The notes under the pieces are model-generated. The model did no database searches, had not been told where the DNA came from, and saw nothing but the letters and a program-made list of their open reading frames with translations. DNA of 64,000 nucleotides from DATMER01 sp963741305 (GTDB lineage: Bacteria; Acidobacteriota; Thermoanaerobaculia; Multivoradales; UBA5704), in assembly GCA_963741305.1 (NCBI GenBank), contig CAVUHL010000003.1:4154001-4218000 (forward strand), written 5' to 3'. Both the position numbers and the translations under genes were made by a program. This document shows, piece by piece, positions 52,950 through 63,700 of the stretch (position 1 is the first letter of the stretch; every line of letters starts with the position of its first letter).

Positions 52950-53749
52950 GCGCTCACCTGCCGCAGTTGCAGGCTGGCCTGATCCCGCAGGAACCTGGGG
53001 AGAGTCTCCCCTCTCCCATAGGTACGCGGTTGCTCGCGCAGGGCTCGGACCCGCCGCAGCAGATCCTTGGCCGGCCGGAGCGGGTCTAGAGCCCCCTCCA
53101 GGACGAACCCGAACGAGCCGGCCCGGCCGGCATGATTCGGAAATGGCAGCGGGTCACTCCCTGGGAGCACGAGAATTCCGCGCTCCCCCGCCTCGCGCAG
53201 GAGCCGAGGCACACCAGCGAGTTGGAGCCGGTTGGAATTGTCCCCCAGGTAAAGCTCGCCTCCCGGCCGGGCGAGCGTCGCCGCCACGAGCGCGCCTCGC
53301 CGGCCCAACCATTTGCCGAACCCCCAGGGAAGGACGGGCAACGCGCCGCTGTCACGCACCCGGCGCAGCGTCTCGTTCAGAGGAAGCCCGTCGGGAATGT
53401 CCGCATCCCTCCCGAGAGCCAGCACCTCGATCCGCTCGTAGACCACGATCTGCCGGCCGGCCACGATGATCAGGCTCTCCCCGGTGCTCCGGCGCGCGAC
53501 GAGAGAATCCTCCTCCTCACCAGAAGCCAGCGTCCATGCGCCCATCATCCCCCGGGCATCGCGGAACCAATGACTCCCTGCCATCTCGGTGAGGAGCAGG
53601 CATCCGGTCGCGGTCAGACCCAGGCCTTCGGCAGTCCTGTGGAAGTTTTCCAGCGCTCCATCAAAAAAGGATTCCACTGGGAAACAGGGATGGATGTGGA
53701 CGTGGGCGTCCACCAATGCGCAAGCCTTGAATCGCGGAGCGTCTCCCAT
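52946..53749 (-). CDS. Amidohydrolase/PHP-like protein, unknown substrate
   Basis: About 267 residues. The N-terminal ALVDAHVHIHPCFPVESFF has the HxH metal motif at the end of a first beta strand, as in amidohydrolases and PHP enzymes; LPGSDPLPFPNHAGRAGSF near the C-terminus may give the last aspartate. Other metal ligands are not obvious, so activity is uncertain. The ATG at 53747-53749 is chosen for AGGG upstream; 53755 is also possible. It leads the four-gene coupled minus-strand operon and is divergent from the DUF6916 gene. Confidence 0.65.
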   Translation of the reverse strand: MGDAPRFKACALVDAHVHIHPCFPVESFFDGALENFHRTAEGLGLTATGCLLLTEMAGSHWFRDARGMMGAWTLASGEEEDSLVARRSTGESLIIVAGRQIVVYERIEVLALGRDADIPDGLPLNETLRRVRDSGALPVLPWGFGKWLGRRGALVAATLARPGGELYLGDNSNRLQLAGVPRLLREAGERGILVLPGSDPLPFPNHAGRAGSFGFVLEGALDPLRPAKDLLRRVRALREQPRTYGRGETLPRFLRDQASLQLRQVSA

Positions 53750-53830
53750 CGCCATACCCTGGAATCGATGCAGATAGCAATTTCCATGCCCCTCGGTTTG
53801 ATAGAGTCGAGCCCTTCCAGGAGGAACGAG

Positions 53831-54142
53831 ATGCTGGAGACCTTCACCCCTGGCTCTTTCACGGAGCACGTCGGCAGCCGCTTCCATCTTCAGGTCGAGG
53901 GGCAGGATCCCTTGGAGCTGGAGCTGTTCGAGATCTCACGCTATGAAGAGAACCCGGACTTCATGGCAAGAAAAGAGCCCTTCTCCCTGCTTTTCCTGGG
54001 TCCCGTCCGTCCGGTATTACCCCAGGCCATCTATCCGTTGGAGCATCCGGCGCTTGGCAGGATGGAGATCTTCCTGGTCCCGATCGGGCCCGATCCGCGG
54101 GGGAAACAGCCTGGAATGCGTTACGAGGCGGCCTTTAATTGA
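53831..54142 (+). CDS. DUF6916 family protein
   Basis: 103 residues. AGGAGG six bases before the ATG supports the start. The family ends are typical: MLETFTPGSFTEHVGSRFHL at the start, EPFSLLFLGPVRPVLPQAIY in the centre and YPLEHPALGRMEIFLVPIG with YEAAFN at the end. Its function is unknown. As I recall, the family often sits next to tail-collar (Mdp-like) genes and GNAT enzymes, as it does here (GNAT 57 bp, tail-collar genes 2 kb away). Confidence 0.78.
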   Translation: MLETFTPGSFTEHVGSRFHLQVEGQDPLELELFEISRYEENPDFMARKEPFSLLFLGPVRPVLPQAIYPLEHPALGRMEIFLVPIGPDPRGKQPGMRYEAAFN

Positions 54143-54163
54143 TCCCGTTCCCCCTCTCCCCGG

Positions 54164-54190
54164 CCCTCTCCCCCGTGGCGGGGGAGAGGG
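54164..54190. terminator. Perfect 11-bp hairpin between convergent genes
   Basis: CCCTCTCCCCC at 54164-54174 pairs with GGGGGAGAGGG at 54180-54190 over a 5-base loop. No T-run follows on either strand. It probably limits read-through between DUF6916 and the GNAT gene; the sequence family resembles the arms of the element at 33029-33177. Confidence 0.55.
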
Positions 54191-54199
54191 AGAAAAAGG

Positions 54200-54676
54200 C
54201 TACGGAGCGGGCTTCCACTCCATGAGGTCGTAAGGACCGCGGTCCTCAATGGGCTTGAATCCGAGCCGCAGATAGAGGCGCATGGCGGGGTTGTACTTCT
54301 CGACATGGATCGTCAGCGGCTTTCCGGCCGTTTCCGCCTCGGCCATCAGCTCGCGCAGTAGCGCCGAGCCAATCCCCTTGCCCCGGAGCTCTGGAATCAG
54401 GGAGATATCGACGAGGCGGATCTCGGACGCGCGCCGGTGAACATAGAGCCGTCCAACCGGATCGTCATCCATGAGGACGAGATCGAACTGGGCGTCACCG
54501 TAATGCTCCTGATACCAGGCATGCTGGGCTTGGAACTGCATCTGGACGAACCAGTCCTTCTGCTCGTCGCTCCAGTCCGTGATCATGGCCATCTCATCCG
54601 CCCGCGTGGTGGCGTAAAGGCGGAGGAGGAATTCCAGATCCTCCTCCCGGATGGGCCTCAGGCTGACTGCACTCAC
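54200..54676 (-). CDS. GNAT-family N-acetyltransferase
   Basis: 158 residues. The acetyl-CoA loop is ISLIPELRGKGIGSALLREL (RGKGIG), followed by HVEKYNPAMRLYLRLGFKP, the usual motif B end. The start is GTG 54674-54676, which overlaps the upstream stop (GTGA), so it is coupled to the Tat-exported protein. The substrate is unknown. As part of the tail-collar neighbourhood it may acetylate one of these proteins. Confidence 0.87.
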   Translation of the reverse strand: MSAVSLRPIREEDLEFLLRLYATTRADEMAMITDWSDEQKDWFVQMQFQAQHAWYQEHYGDAQFDLVLMDDDPVGRLYVHRRASEIRLVDISLIPELRGKGIGSALLRELMAEAETAGKPLTIHVEKYNPAMRLYLRLGFKPIEDRGPYDLMEWKPAP

Positions 54677-55416
54677 TCCGCGGGCTCGGGCTCCATGGAG
54701 AGCAAGACCGAGACGAAGCTGGCCGGCGTGTCCGGCCCCAGGGCCCGCAGGGCCACATTGCTCCGCCAAGCCTTCGGCGAGGTTCCGAGCGCGTAGGCGC
54801 CGCGCATCAGCCGGGGCTGTCCTGTCTCGTCGTCGAAGGTGAACTTCGTCCGGAAGGTCCGGACCTCGCCCCCGGCCGCGACGACGCGCATGGACAGCTC
54901 GGGCAGAGCATTCCAGTCCAACGGGAACACGAAGCTAACTGGCGGGCTGGGGTTCCATCCCGGCTGGCGCCGGAAGCTCCAGGCAAAGAACCGGATCGGC
55001 TCCGGGAACGCCGGGTCTGGTGAAGGAAAAAGGACATCGAGGTCGATCGCCAGCGGAAGCTCGGCCCACTGCTTGGGAGAGATCCCGCCGGGCGGGTAGA
55101 GGCCGTGAATCGTCAGGCGTAGAGGGTTGCCGATGAGGTTGGTATCCCCCATCAGAGACAGGGAGTCAGCCGGCACGATCTCGATCGGACTTCCTACGGC
55201 TTCAGCAAGCGCCGCTCTAGGGCGGCGGATCTGGATCGGCATGGCCCTCAAGTCGGGAAGAGCCGCGCTTCCTTCCAAGTAGCCCAGCGGCAGCGGCCAC
55301 ACCAAGGTTTTCGCATCAGGAACCTGTTGTGCCCACGCACTCTGTCCAAGACAGAGAGAGGCAGCACCCATCGAGCTGAAAATGAGGAACTCGCGCCTGC
55401 CGATAAACGGGTTCAT
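54673..55416 (-). CDS. Tat-exported protein, unknown function
   Basis: 247 residues. A twin-arginine signal is present: GRREFLIFSSMGAASLCLGQ, cleaved near SAWAQ. The mature part is beta-rich without a family I know (GNPLRLTIHGLYPPGGI, LPLAIDLDVLFPSPDPAFPE). Export folded through Tat suggests a cofactor or early folding. Its stop overlaps the GNAT start by four bases. A 78-bp gap separates it from the methyltransferase-fold gene. Confidence 0.7.
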   Translation of the reverse strand: MNPFIGRREFLIFSSMGAASLCLGQSAWAQQVPDAKTLVWPLPLGYLEGSAALPDLRAMPIQIRRPRAALAEAVGSPIEIVPADSLSLMGDTNLIGNPLRLTIHGLYPPGGISPKQWAELPLAIDLDVLFPSPDPAFPEPIRFFAWSFRRQPGWNPSPPVSFVFPLDWNALPELSMRVVAAGGEVRTFRTKFTFDDETGQPRLMRGAYALGTSPKAWRSNVALRALGPDTPASFVSVLLSMEPEPAE

Positions 55417-55494
55417 CGCAGCCTCTCCTTTGAATATTTAAAGCAATCAAATCATCAGACGGCAGAATCTCCTCGCGAGCACTGGAGTGGCCGC

Positions 55495-56097
55495 CTACCC
55501 GCCGATCGCTGTCAGGTAAGCCTCAGGCCAGGACCCTTGCCAATCACACCAGGACTCATAGCGCTCCCGGAGCTGTCCGATCTCTCTGGCGACTTGAGCG
55601 CCGTAAGGATCCGGCCAGATGTCGTGCCAGCCGACGGTGAAACGCCGCTCCTCGGACGGATCCCAGCAAAAGGCATCGGCCTCGATCACCTCAACCTTGC
55701 CCGGATAGCGCTTCTCCAGATAGGGAGCCACCAAGCGGACGACGTCCGGCGCCTGCTCGACGATTGTGATCCGCCTCACACTGCTGCCCGGCTTTCGCAG
55801 GATCGCCTCAGCGACCAACCCCAGGCCCAGCCCTGTGATAAGCACATCACCGCCACGGCATAGGGCTTCCGTGATGGCGCTGCGCTGCGTCCACCACTCA
55901 TCGTAGAGATCGGTCATGAATTGTGTGGAATCGCGGCGCAGGCAGGTGTACAGCCCCGGCCGGAACTTGAAGCAGTCCGGCCGGGGGTCCGCCGCAGGAT
56001 CGTACGCGCGCTCGGGGATGTGAACCTTTTCCACGACCCACGGTCCCGATCTTCCCTCTGGGACCTGCGAGGCAAAATACTCAGGCGAGCTGTCCAT
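55495..56097 (-). CDS. Spermidine-synthase/methyltransferase-fold protein
   Basis: 200 residues with a Rossmann-type SAM-binding core: GDVLITGLGLGLVAEAILRK (motif I), RRITIVEQAPDVVRLVAPYL and VEVIEADAFCWDP. This resembles spermidine synthase and similar folds; catalytic residues for polyamine synthesis are not obvious. The N-terminal 60 residues hold a short domain (GPWVVEKVHIPERAYDP). It follows the third tail-collar gene after 21 bp on the same strand, so it is likely co-transcribed with the surface/tail-like genes. Confidence 0.72.
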   Translation of the reverse strand: MDSSPEYFASQVPEGRSGPWVVEKVHIPERAYDPAADPRPDCFKFRPGLYTCLRRDSTQFMTDLYDEWWTQRSAITEALCRGGDVLITGLGLGLVAEAILRKPGSSVRRITIVEQAPDVVRLVAPYLEKRYPGKVEVIEADAFCWDPSEERRFTVGWHDIWPDPYGAQVAREIGQLRERYESWCDWQGSWPEAYLTAIGG

Positions 56098-56118
56098 GGG
56101 CAGCGGATCCCCACCCGG

Positions 56119-56646
56119 CTAGCCGCGCGGTGGAAAGACTCCTTGCAGCGCGATACAGAAGTAGAAGGTCAGATAAGGCTGCAGGTTGTTGTGGGGCTGG
56201 TCTCCGCCCGCGGGCGCCAGCGTCTCGGGCGCCATCTGAACGAGATTGGTCGAGCCCGTTTTGAACATGTTGTTGCCGCGGCCGAATGGGCGGCTCACCG
56301 TGGCTCCGGCCGGCACGTTGGTGGTCGACGCGTCGTTGGAAGCTCTCATACCATGACTGTGCGCCGGAATCTCGGATTCCAGCAGGCTGACCGTTTCCGA
56401 CCCGCCGGTCTCGCCGAGGTCATGCAGCGACAGGCCGGGCCCCTGGCCCGGATGCATTGGCGCGCGCCCCTGGAGGTCAGGCAGGGCGAAGTTGGACTTG
56501 CCGTCGCCACCGTAGGTCGTGCCCAGCAGCGAGAACAGGGCCGTGTTCTGCGACAACGGTAGCAATTGCCCGTCGCACCAAGCCCAGCCCTTGGGGGCGA
56601 AATTGAACGGGAAGATACGGATCTCAGCAACGAACGGGTCGGCCAT
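56119..56646 (-). CDS. Tail-collar (Mdp-like) protein 1
   Basis: 175 residues. The tail-collar fold is clear: NFAPKGWAWCDGQLLPLSQN, LLGTTYGGDGKSNFALPDLQ, GRAPMHPGQGP, IPAHSHGM, and an ending NNLQPYLTFYFCIALQG. Proteins of this kind (phage tail tips, microcystin-dependent MdpB) form trimers. AGGAGGGG precedes the ATG. It is one of three neighbouring paralogues downstream of the adhesin gene. Confidence 0.93.
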   Translation of the reverse strand: MADPFVAEIRIFPFNFAPKGWAWCDGQLLPLSQNTALFSLLGTTYGGDGKSNFALPDLQGRAPMHPGQGPGLSLHDLGETGGSETVSLLESEIPAHSHGMRASNDASTTNVPAGATVSRPFGRGNNMFKTGSTNLVQMAPETLAPAGGDQPHNNLQPYLTFYFCIALQGVFPPRG

Positions 56647-56654
56647 TTCCCCTC

Positions 56655-57161
56655 CTAGGTCGGCGACGGGAAGATCCCGAAGAGTGAGATGATGAAGTCA
56701 ACGCAGAGATACGGCTGGAAGTTGGTGTGCGGCTGCGAACCGCCGACAGGGCCTACGGCCTGAGCGCTCATGTTGACCAGGTTGGTGTTGAGGCCGTTGT
56801 AAATGTTGCCGGTCGCCGGAGTAGAGAGCACGCCACTCTGTGGGTTGTCGGCCTGCGGGGGGTTGTTGCTGGCCAGTTCGGGATGCGAGTGCGCGGCAAT
56901 CTGGTTCACCGTCAGGGTGATCTCTTCCGCTCCTCCGGTCTCCGCGAGGATGAAGCCGTTTCCCTGATGGATCGGGATGCGACCGCGCAGGTCGGGAAGC
57001 GCAAACGTGCTCTGGCCGTCGCCTCCATAGGTCGTGCCGATCAATTGGAAGAGGGTTTCGTTCTCCGAGATGGGCAGGAGCTGCCCCTCGCAGAACATCC
57101 AGCCGGCCGGGGCGAAGTTCCCGGCGAACATGCGGACCTCACCGACGTAGGGTTGTGCCAT
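56655..57161 (-). CDS. Tail-collar (Mdp-like) protein 2
   Basis: 168 residues, paralogue of its neighbours: NFAPAGWMFCEGQLLPISEN, LIGTTYGGDGQSTFALPDLR, GRIPIHQGNG, IAAHSHPELAS and a C-terminal NFQPYLCVDFIISLFGIFPS. It is the most diverged in the variable middle (about 95-140), where the binding tip would lie. GAGGAGG precedes the ATG. It is 8 bp from gene 1 and 9 bp from gene 3. Confidence 0.93.
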   Translation of the reverse strand: MAQPYVGEVRMFAGNFAPAGWMFCEGQLLPISENETLFQLIGTTYGGDGQSTFALPDLRGRIPIHQGNGFILAETGGAEEITLTVNQIAAHSHPELASNNPPQADNPQSGVLSTPATGNIYNGLNTNLVNMSAQAVGPVGGSQPHTNFQPYLCVDFIISLFGIFPSPT

Positions 57162-57170
57162 CGCGCCTCC

Positions 57171-57680
57171 TCAGGTTGGCGACGGGAAGATGCCCTGCAG
57201 GGCAATCCCGAAGGACAGGGTTAAGAACGGCTGCATGTTGAGGTGTGCCTGAGAGCCGCCCACGTTGGTGATCGACCCCGGATTCAGCGCCACCAGCCCT
57301 GCCGGTGGCCCGTAGATCGGACCGACCGCCGCGGCAGGGCTGGCCAGGAAAGCGTTGGTGGGGTCGACGGTGTCCGCCGATGCGTTCATGCCCTGCGCCA
57401 CGTGCGTGTGGGTCGGCAGCTCGGCGATCGACAGCGTGTGCGCCTGCTCACCGCCACGCTCGCCCAGGGTATGTCCGCTGCCAACATGGATCGGCGTGCG
57501 GCCTCGCAGATCGGGCAGGGCGAAATTGACGCGACCGTCGCCGCCGAAGGTCGTACCCAGGAGCGAAAAGAGCGCCTGGTTCTGATTGATGGGCAGTAGT
57601 TGACCGTTGCTTAGCGCCCATCCCTTGGGTGCGAACTCAAAGGAAAAGATCCGAATCTCGCTCAAAAAAGGCTCTGCCAT
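57171..57680 (-). CDS. Tail-collar (Mdp-like) protein 3
   Basis: 169 residues from the ATG at 57678-57680, with GGGGGAAA just upstream. EFAPKGWALSNGQLLPINQN, LLGTTFGGDGRVNFALPDLR, GRTPIHVGSGHTLGERGGEQ and HLNMQPFLTLSFGIALQGIF are typical. It is the first of the three paralogues and follows the giant adhesin gene after 33 bp. Together they may form mixed trimers or serve as separate tips. Confidence 0.93.
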   Translation of the reverse strand: MAEPFLSEIRIFSFEFAPKGWALSNGQLLPINQNQALFSLLGTTFGGDGRVNFALPDLRGRTPIHVGSGHTLGERGGEQAHTLSIAELPTHTHVAQGMNASADTVDPTNAFLASPAAAVGPIYGPPAGLVALNPGSITNVGGSQAHLNMQPFLTLSFGIALQGIFPSPT

Positions 57681-57713
57681 TTTCCCCCCTTCGTTGGGTA
57701 TCAAGGACCGACT

Positions 57714-60700
57714 CTAGAAAATCCCTCCGCTCGGCTGCTGGCAGGCGCCGGGGACCACGTCGATGGTGGCGCCCACTTCCACGTTCACGAACGGTGGATT
57801 GGTCGTCGCCACGTTGCTGCCGCCGCGGTTGCCGCGATTGCCCAGCAGGGTCTGGCAGTTCGCCGACGGGCTGCCGACCGGGCACGTCCCGGAACCGACG
57901 AGGTTGAAGTCTCCTCCGAACTCCTCCAACGAGTAGCCGTCCGGCGCGCGGTTGTTCTGAAGGTCCAGGCAGAGCGTTCCGCCGCCGCCGGTATTGAGCG
58001 TCCGCGCCTCGAACGTCTGGCCGGGGTCGAAGCCGGCATCGTGCTCCGCGAAGGTGTCGTTGATGATGGTCATGTCGAGCACGGCGCCGTTCTGCAGGTC
58101 GGCCAGCGAGCGCAGACCCGGACCGTTGTAGCCGCCGGCACAGGAGGCATCGGGGCAATTGAAGAACCCCTTGATCCCCAGATTGTTCTGGAAGAGAACC
58201 TTGGCGCTGGTGGTGCTGTCGGCACGGAGGAACCAGGGGGCGTTGCCTGGAGTGTCGAACGTGTTGTCTTCGACCAGAACCTGCCATGTGCCGTTGGCCA
58301 TCGCCAGGGTCAACTGACCGACGCCGCCGGAGGCGTTGGCGATCTCGTCGAAGTAGTTGCCGTCAACCACAACGTCGAAGGTGACGCTGTCGGGGGTAGT
58401 TGGCTGGGACGTGATTGCAACGCCGCCTTGCGGGAAGTCGAAGTCGCCGCCGAAGCCGCTGGAGTGGTCGTTCACGGTGAAGTCGTTCCTGCCGATGATG
58501 ACATCAATGTTCCCGGTGGCGGTGGAGTCCGCGGCTACGCGCACCGAGGCCAGGCGGCAGTTGAGGAAGCTGTTGTCGAGCGCGTCGTCGTTACGGTCGC
58601 CGATCGTCACGTTGGCGTTGCTGGCGCCCTGGACGGTGACGTCGATGCAGTGCCCACCCTGCGACGCGAGCGCCCCAGAGGTGAACTCCTTGTAAGCGCG
58701 GGCGAAGCTGGTGTTGGTAACAGTCATGTTCAGCGTGCCCCCGGTGACGAAGAAGTCGACCATCTCGGCGCCGTCCTGGAGGGTGCTGTTGGTGATTGAG
58801 ACCGTTCCACGGATGCCGAGGATCCGCACCATACCTTCGTTGGTGTCGTCGGCGGTGTTCGCCACGTGGAAGCGGTTGGTGTTCTCGATCGTGCTGTTGG
58901 TGATGGTGAGGCCGTTCCACACCGTGGCGGCGTTGCCGGCGAGCGTCGCGCCGTTGACTGCCTGGTCGCTGATGCGGCGGATGGTCACGCTGTCGAGCGT
59001 CAAGCCGCCGTCGACCTGCTGGCCATGGATGGCGTCGTCGTTGCTCGTTGTGTCGAATCCGCCGCCCAGGTCACCGATGTCCTGGATGATCATGTTCTTC
59101 AGCGACACCAAGCCGTCGGTGTTGTTCATGGTCATCGCGTCGACGGACTTGTTCGAGATCGTGCCGCCCGTCCCTGCGCCCGCGGCGCCGGTGACCGAGA
59201 ACTGTCCACTGCCAGTGTTGGCAAGGACGATCGCGACGTTCGAGCCGGCCGTCGTGCTGTTGATGCTTTCGAACGTGACGCCGTTGGCGCCGATGGTCGT
59301 GCCCGAGATGTTCACCGCGGTTGCGGTCGTGGTCGCGACCGTGTTGTTAGCCAATCCAACAGGATCGATCACGTTGACCGTGCCGCCACCGGTGGCGCTG
59401 AAACCGACGTCCGAGCCGGTCGAGAGCGTCATACCGCCCCTGAAGGTCGTCGTGCCCGTGTTGCCGCTCAACGCCACACCGGCTCCCGTGGTCACGTTGA
59501 GGCTTCCCCCATAGTCCACGGTCGCGCTGCTGTTGAGCACTCCGAACGCCGAGCCGATGCCGGCCGCCTTGGTGATCGAGCTCGAGCTCCCTGCAGGCAC
59601 GTGGAACTGACCAACGACCGTGTCGAGGTTGACGCCCGCGGTGGAGAACGTGGAGGTCGTGCTCGTCAGTTGCGCGAGTTGTAGGTCGATGGTGGCGCTC
59701 CTGACGTCAACCGCCCCGCCGTTGGTGCCGATGATCGTGGAAACGTTGGCGCCGACCTGGAAGCTCGTGCCCGCCACACCGGTGAACGCGCCCGTGCCCT
59801 GCACGAACAAGGCATAGCCGGCAGAGAAGATGTCGAGGTCGGTGAAGCTGAGGGAGCCCGTGACCTGGAAGAAGTGCATGCCGGCGTGGGTGATGCCCGA
59901 GCCGACCGGGTTGCCCGACTGTCCGATCATGGTGAGCCCGCCGGACACCACGTCCAGGGCGCCGGTGCTCGGGTTTGCATCGAAGATCGCAGGGCCGATC
60001 ACCTGAATGCCGGAGCTGGTCGAATTGCCGGACACCGCGTTGTTGGCGAAGCCGGAGATGTAGAGCGTCCCCAGGGTACGCGTGAGGTCGATCGCGGTGC
60101 CTCCCGCGAGCACGGCGTTGTTGCTGATCGAGACCGTCACCGTGCCGGAGGAGCCCGCGTTGACGTCGATGCCCTCCAGGGTAGCGCCGGAGATGAGGTT
60201 GTTCGCGATCGTGACGCCCGCGTTGTTGGCGCCGGTGGCGGTCAGGTCGATCGCATTGTCGATGCCCGCGATGTCGAGACCGCGGATCTCGATGCCGGTC
60301 AGGCTGGCCGCGGTGGCCGGGATCGAGATACCGGCGTCCTCACCGCCATCGTCAGTGTTGTTGTGGATCTTCGCGTACGTACCCGCAGCCCGCAGGACCG
60401 TCGGGTTGGGGCCACTGTTGACGCTGACCGGCACATCCAGGGCCACGCCCTCGCCAATCAGCCGCTGGCCATTCTTGAGAACGATGCCGGCGTTCTGGCT
60501 CGCGACCGTGCCATCGCCCAGGAAGACGTAGATCGTGTCGTTCGCCGTGGAAACCGTCTGCGCCTCCCCCAGCGTGTCGAACGGATCGGTGGACCGGCCC
60601 AGACCGCCAGCCGCCTGATTGTTCTTGACGTACCAGACCCGGTGCTTGAGCGTGATCGTCACCGTGCCCGGAACGGCGCTCGTGAGGATGCCGTCCGACA

Positions 60701-63700
60701 CGTTGTAGGTGAAGGTGTCGGTGCCCGTGGCGCCCGCCGGCGGCACGTAGGTGAAGGTGCCGTCCGAATTCAAGGTCACCACTGCACCCGGCGTGAACGA
60801 GACGAGCGAGACGGTGAGCAGACTCGGACCGTCCGGATCGGTGTCATTGGCCAGCACGTTGCCGTTGAAGTAAACCTTGGGCGTCAGCTCGGTCGACTCG
60901 CCGTCCACCTCGAGGAGCGTATTGCCCACGGTGTCGAAGGCATCGTTGCCGGCGATCGGCGCTTCAGGCACGTTGATGATCGTGATCGTGAACGCCTCTT
61001 CGACGAACAGGCCACCGGAATCCGTGCTCCTCACACGGATGCTGTAGCTGTTCTTCACCTCGAAGTTGAACATCGCGGCGGTACGGAGCTGGTTGCCCAC
61101 GATCGCGAACGAGCCGTTGTCCGCCGAGCCCGTACCAGCCACCAGCGTGTAGGTGAAGGTATCGCCCGCGTCCGGATCGACTGTCGAGAAGTTCCCGACG
61201 GGAGTGCCGACCGGCTCGTTCTCGTTCACCGAGGCGTTGTCCAGCGCGATATCGGTGGGCGCCTCGTTGACGTTGTTCACCGTGATCGTGAACACCTTCT
61301 CGAAGAACAAACCACCAGAGTCCGTGCTCCTCACACGGATGCTGAGGCTCGACTGCGCCTCGAAGTTGAACACCGCGTTCGTCCGGAGCTGGTTGCCGAC
61401 GATCGTGAACATCCCATTGTCGGTGTCCCCGACCCCCGCCACGAGCGTGTAGGTGAAGGTGTCGCCGGTATCGGGGTCCGTAGTCGAGAAGTTGCCCACC
61501 GGCGTTGCGATCGGCTGGTTCTCGTTCACGGACGCGTTGCTCAGGGCGATGTCCGTCGGCGCCTCGTTGACGTTGTTCACAGTGATCGTGAACACCTCCT
61601 CGAGGAACAGACCGCCGGAGTCCGTGCTCCTCACCCGGATGCTGTAGCTCGACTTCGTCTCGAAATCGAGCACCGCCGCGGTCTGGAGCTGGTTGCCCAC
61701 GATCGTGAACGAACCGTTGTCCGCGGAACCGGCACCCGCCACCAGCGTGTAGGTGAACGTGTCACCCACATCCGGATCGGTTGTGGAGAACGTACCCACT
61801 GCCGTTCCGGCCGGCTGACCCTCGTTGACCGACGTGGGGCTCAGAGCGATGTCCGTTGGCTGCTCGTTGACGTTGGTCACCGTGATCGTGAAGACCTCCT
61901 CGAAGAACAGGCTACCGGCATCCGTGCTCCTCACCCGGATGCTGTAGCTCGACTTCGTCTCGAAATCGAGCACCGCCGCAGTCCGGAGCTGGTTGCCCAC
62001 GATCGTGAACGAGCCGTTGTCCGTGGCACCGGCACCCGCAACCAGTGTATAGGTGAACGTGTCGCCCGCGTCGGGGTCGGTCGTCGAGAAGTTCCCGACG
62101 GCGGTGTTCGCCGGCTGGTTCTCGGCGAGCGTGGCATTGTCGAGGGCGATGTCGGTCGGCGCCTCGTTGACGTTGTTCACCGTGATGGTGAACACCTTCT
62201 CGAAGAACAGGCCACCGGCATCCGTGCTCCTCACCCGGATGCTGTAGCTCGACTTCGTCTCGAAGTCGAAAATCGCCGCGGTCTGGAGCAGGTTGCCCGC
62301 GATCGTGAACGAGCCGTTGTCCGTGTCACCAGCACCCGCCACCAGCGTGTAGGTGAATGTGTCGCCGGCATCCGGGTCGGTCGTCGAGAGGGTGCCGACG
62401 GTCGTGCCGGCCGCCTGGCCCTCGTCCACCGAGCTCGGGCTCAGGGCGATGTCCGTCGGCGCCTCGTTGACGTTCGTCACCGTGATCGTGAAGACCTCCT
62501 CGAAGAACAGGCCCCCGGCGTCCGTGCTCCTCACCCGGATGCTGTAGCTCGACTTCGTTTCGAGGTCGAACACCGCCGCAGTCAGGAGCTGGTTGCCGGC
62601 AATCGTGAACGAGCCGTTGTCCGTGTCACCCGCGCCAGCCACAAGCGTGTAGGTGAACGTATCGCCGGCATCAGGGTCCGTGGTCGTGAGCGTGCCCACC
62701 ACCGTGCCGGCCGGCTGGCCCTCGTTGACCGTGGTGCTGCTCAGAGCGATGTCGGTCGGCGTCTCGTTGACGTTGTTCACCGTGACGGTGAAGGTTTTCT
62801 CGAAAAACAAACCACCGCCATCTGTGCTCCTCACCCGGATGCTGTAGCTCGACTTCGTCTCGAAATCGAATATCGCCGCGGTCTGCAGCTGATTGCCCAC
62901 GATGGTGAACGAGCCGTTGTCCGTGTCACCCACTCCGGCTACGAGTGTGTAGGTAAAGGTGTCACCAACGTCAGGATCCGTGGTCGAGAACGTGCCGACG
63001 GCGGTTCCAGACGCCTGGTTCTCGTCGACGGCCGAGGGGCTTAGGGTGATGTCGGTCGGCGCTTCGTTGTCGCCGGTGGCCGTGATCGTGAACACTTCCT
63101 CGAAGAAGAGCCCGCCCGAGTCCATGGAACGGATGCGGACGCTGTAGCTCGGCTGCGCCTCGAAGTCCAGGACAGCCGCGGTCTGGAGCTGATCTCCGAC
63201 AATCTGGAAGGAGGCGTTGTCCGTATCGCCCACCCCAGAGACCAGCGAGTAGGTGAACGTCTCACCGGGATCGGGATCAGTGGTCGAGAGATTGCCGACC
63301 AAAGTCCCGGCGGGCTGCCCCTCCGAGACCGTAGTGTCGTCGAGCGCGATGTCGGTTGGAGCCTGGTTCTCGATGAAATATCCGGATATGTCGATGATGA
63401 AGTGCAGTGTGCCAGTCGAGTTGTTCTGGGCCACCAGGTCCCCGCTAGCCCCTAGCTCGACCATGAGGATCATCGCCTGGTTCACCCCGCTCTTGAAGGA
63501 GAGAGAGGCGATCGCAGGAGGAGGAACTCCCGGGGCGACAGTGGCGCCGGCCGGGTACAAGCTCAGATTTCCTGAAGCCGTCGGCTGTGCCACGGTCAAG
63601 TTCAGCGCCACGGCCGCCGCGTTTGCCGGCACACCGCATGCGCCGGCGATGGTGACTGTTCGCGTATCGTTGGCAACGAGAACACCCGGAGGCACCATCC

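Noticed and set aside
56119..57680. Prophage
   Set aside because: Only tail-collar proteins are present; no capsid, terminase, integrase or lysis gene is seen, and neighbours are bacterial.
59874..63044. 1056-codon plus-strand open frame
   Set aside because: It mirrors the cadherin repeats of the adhesin gene on the other strand; its apparent repeats come from those.
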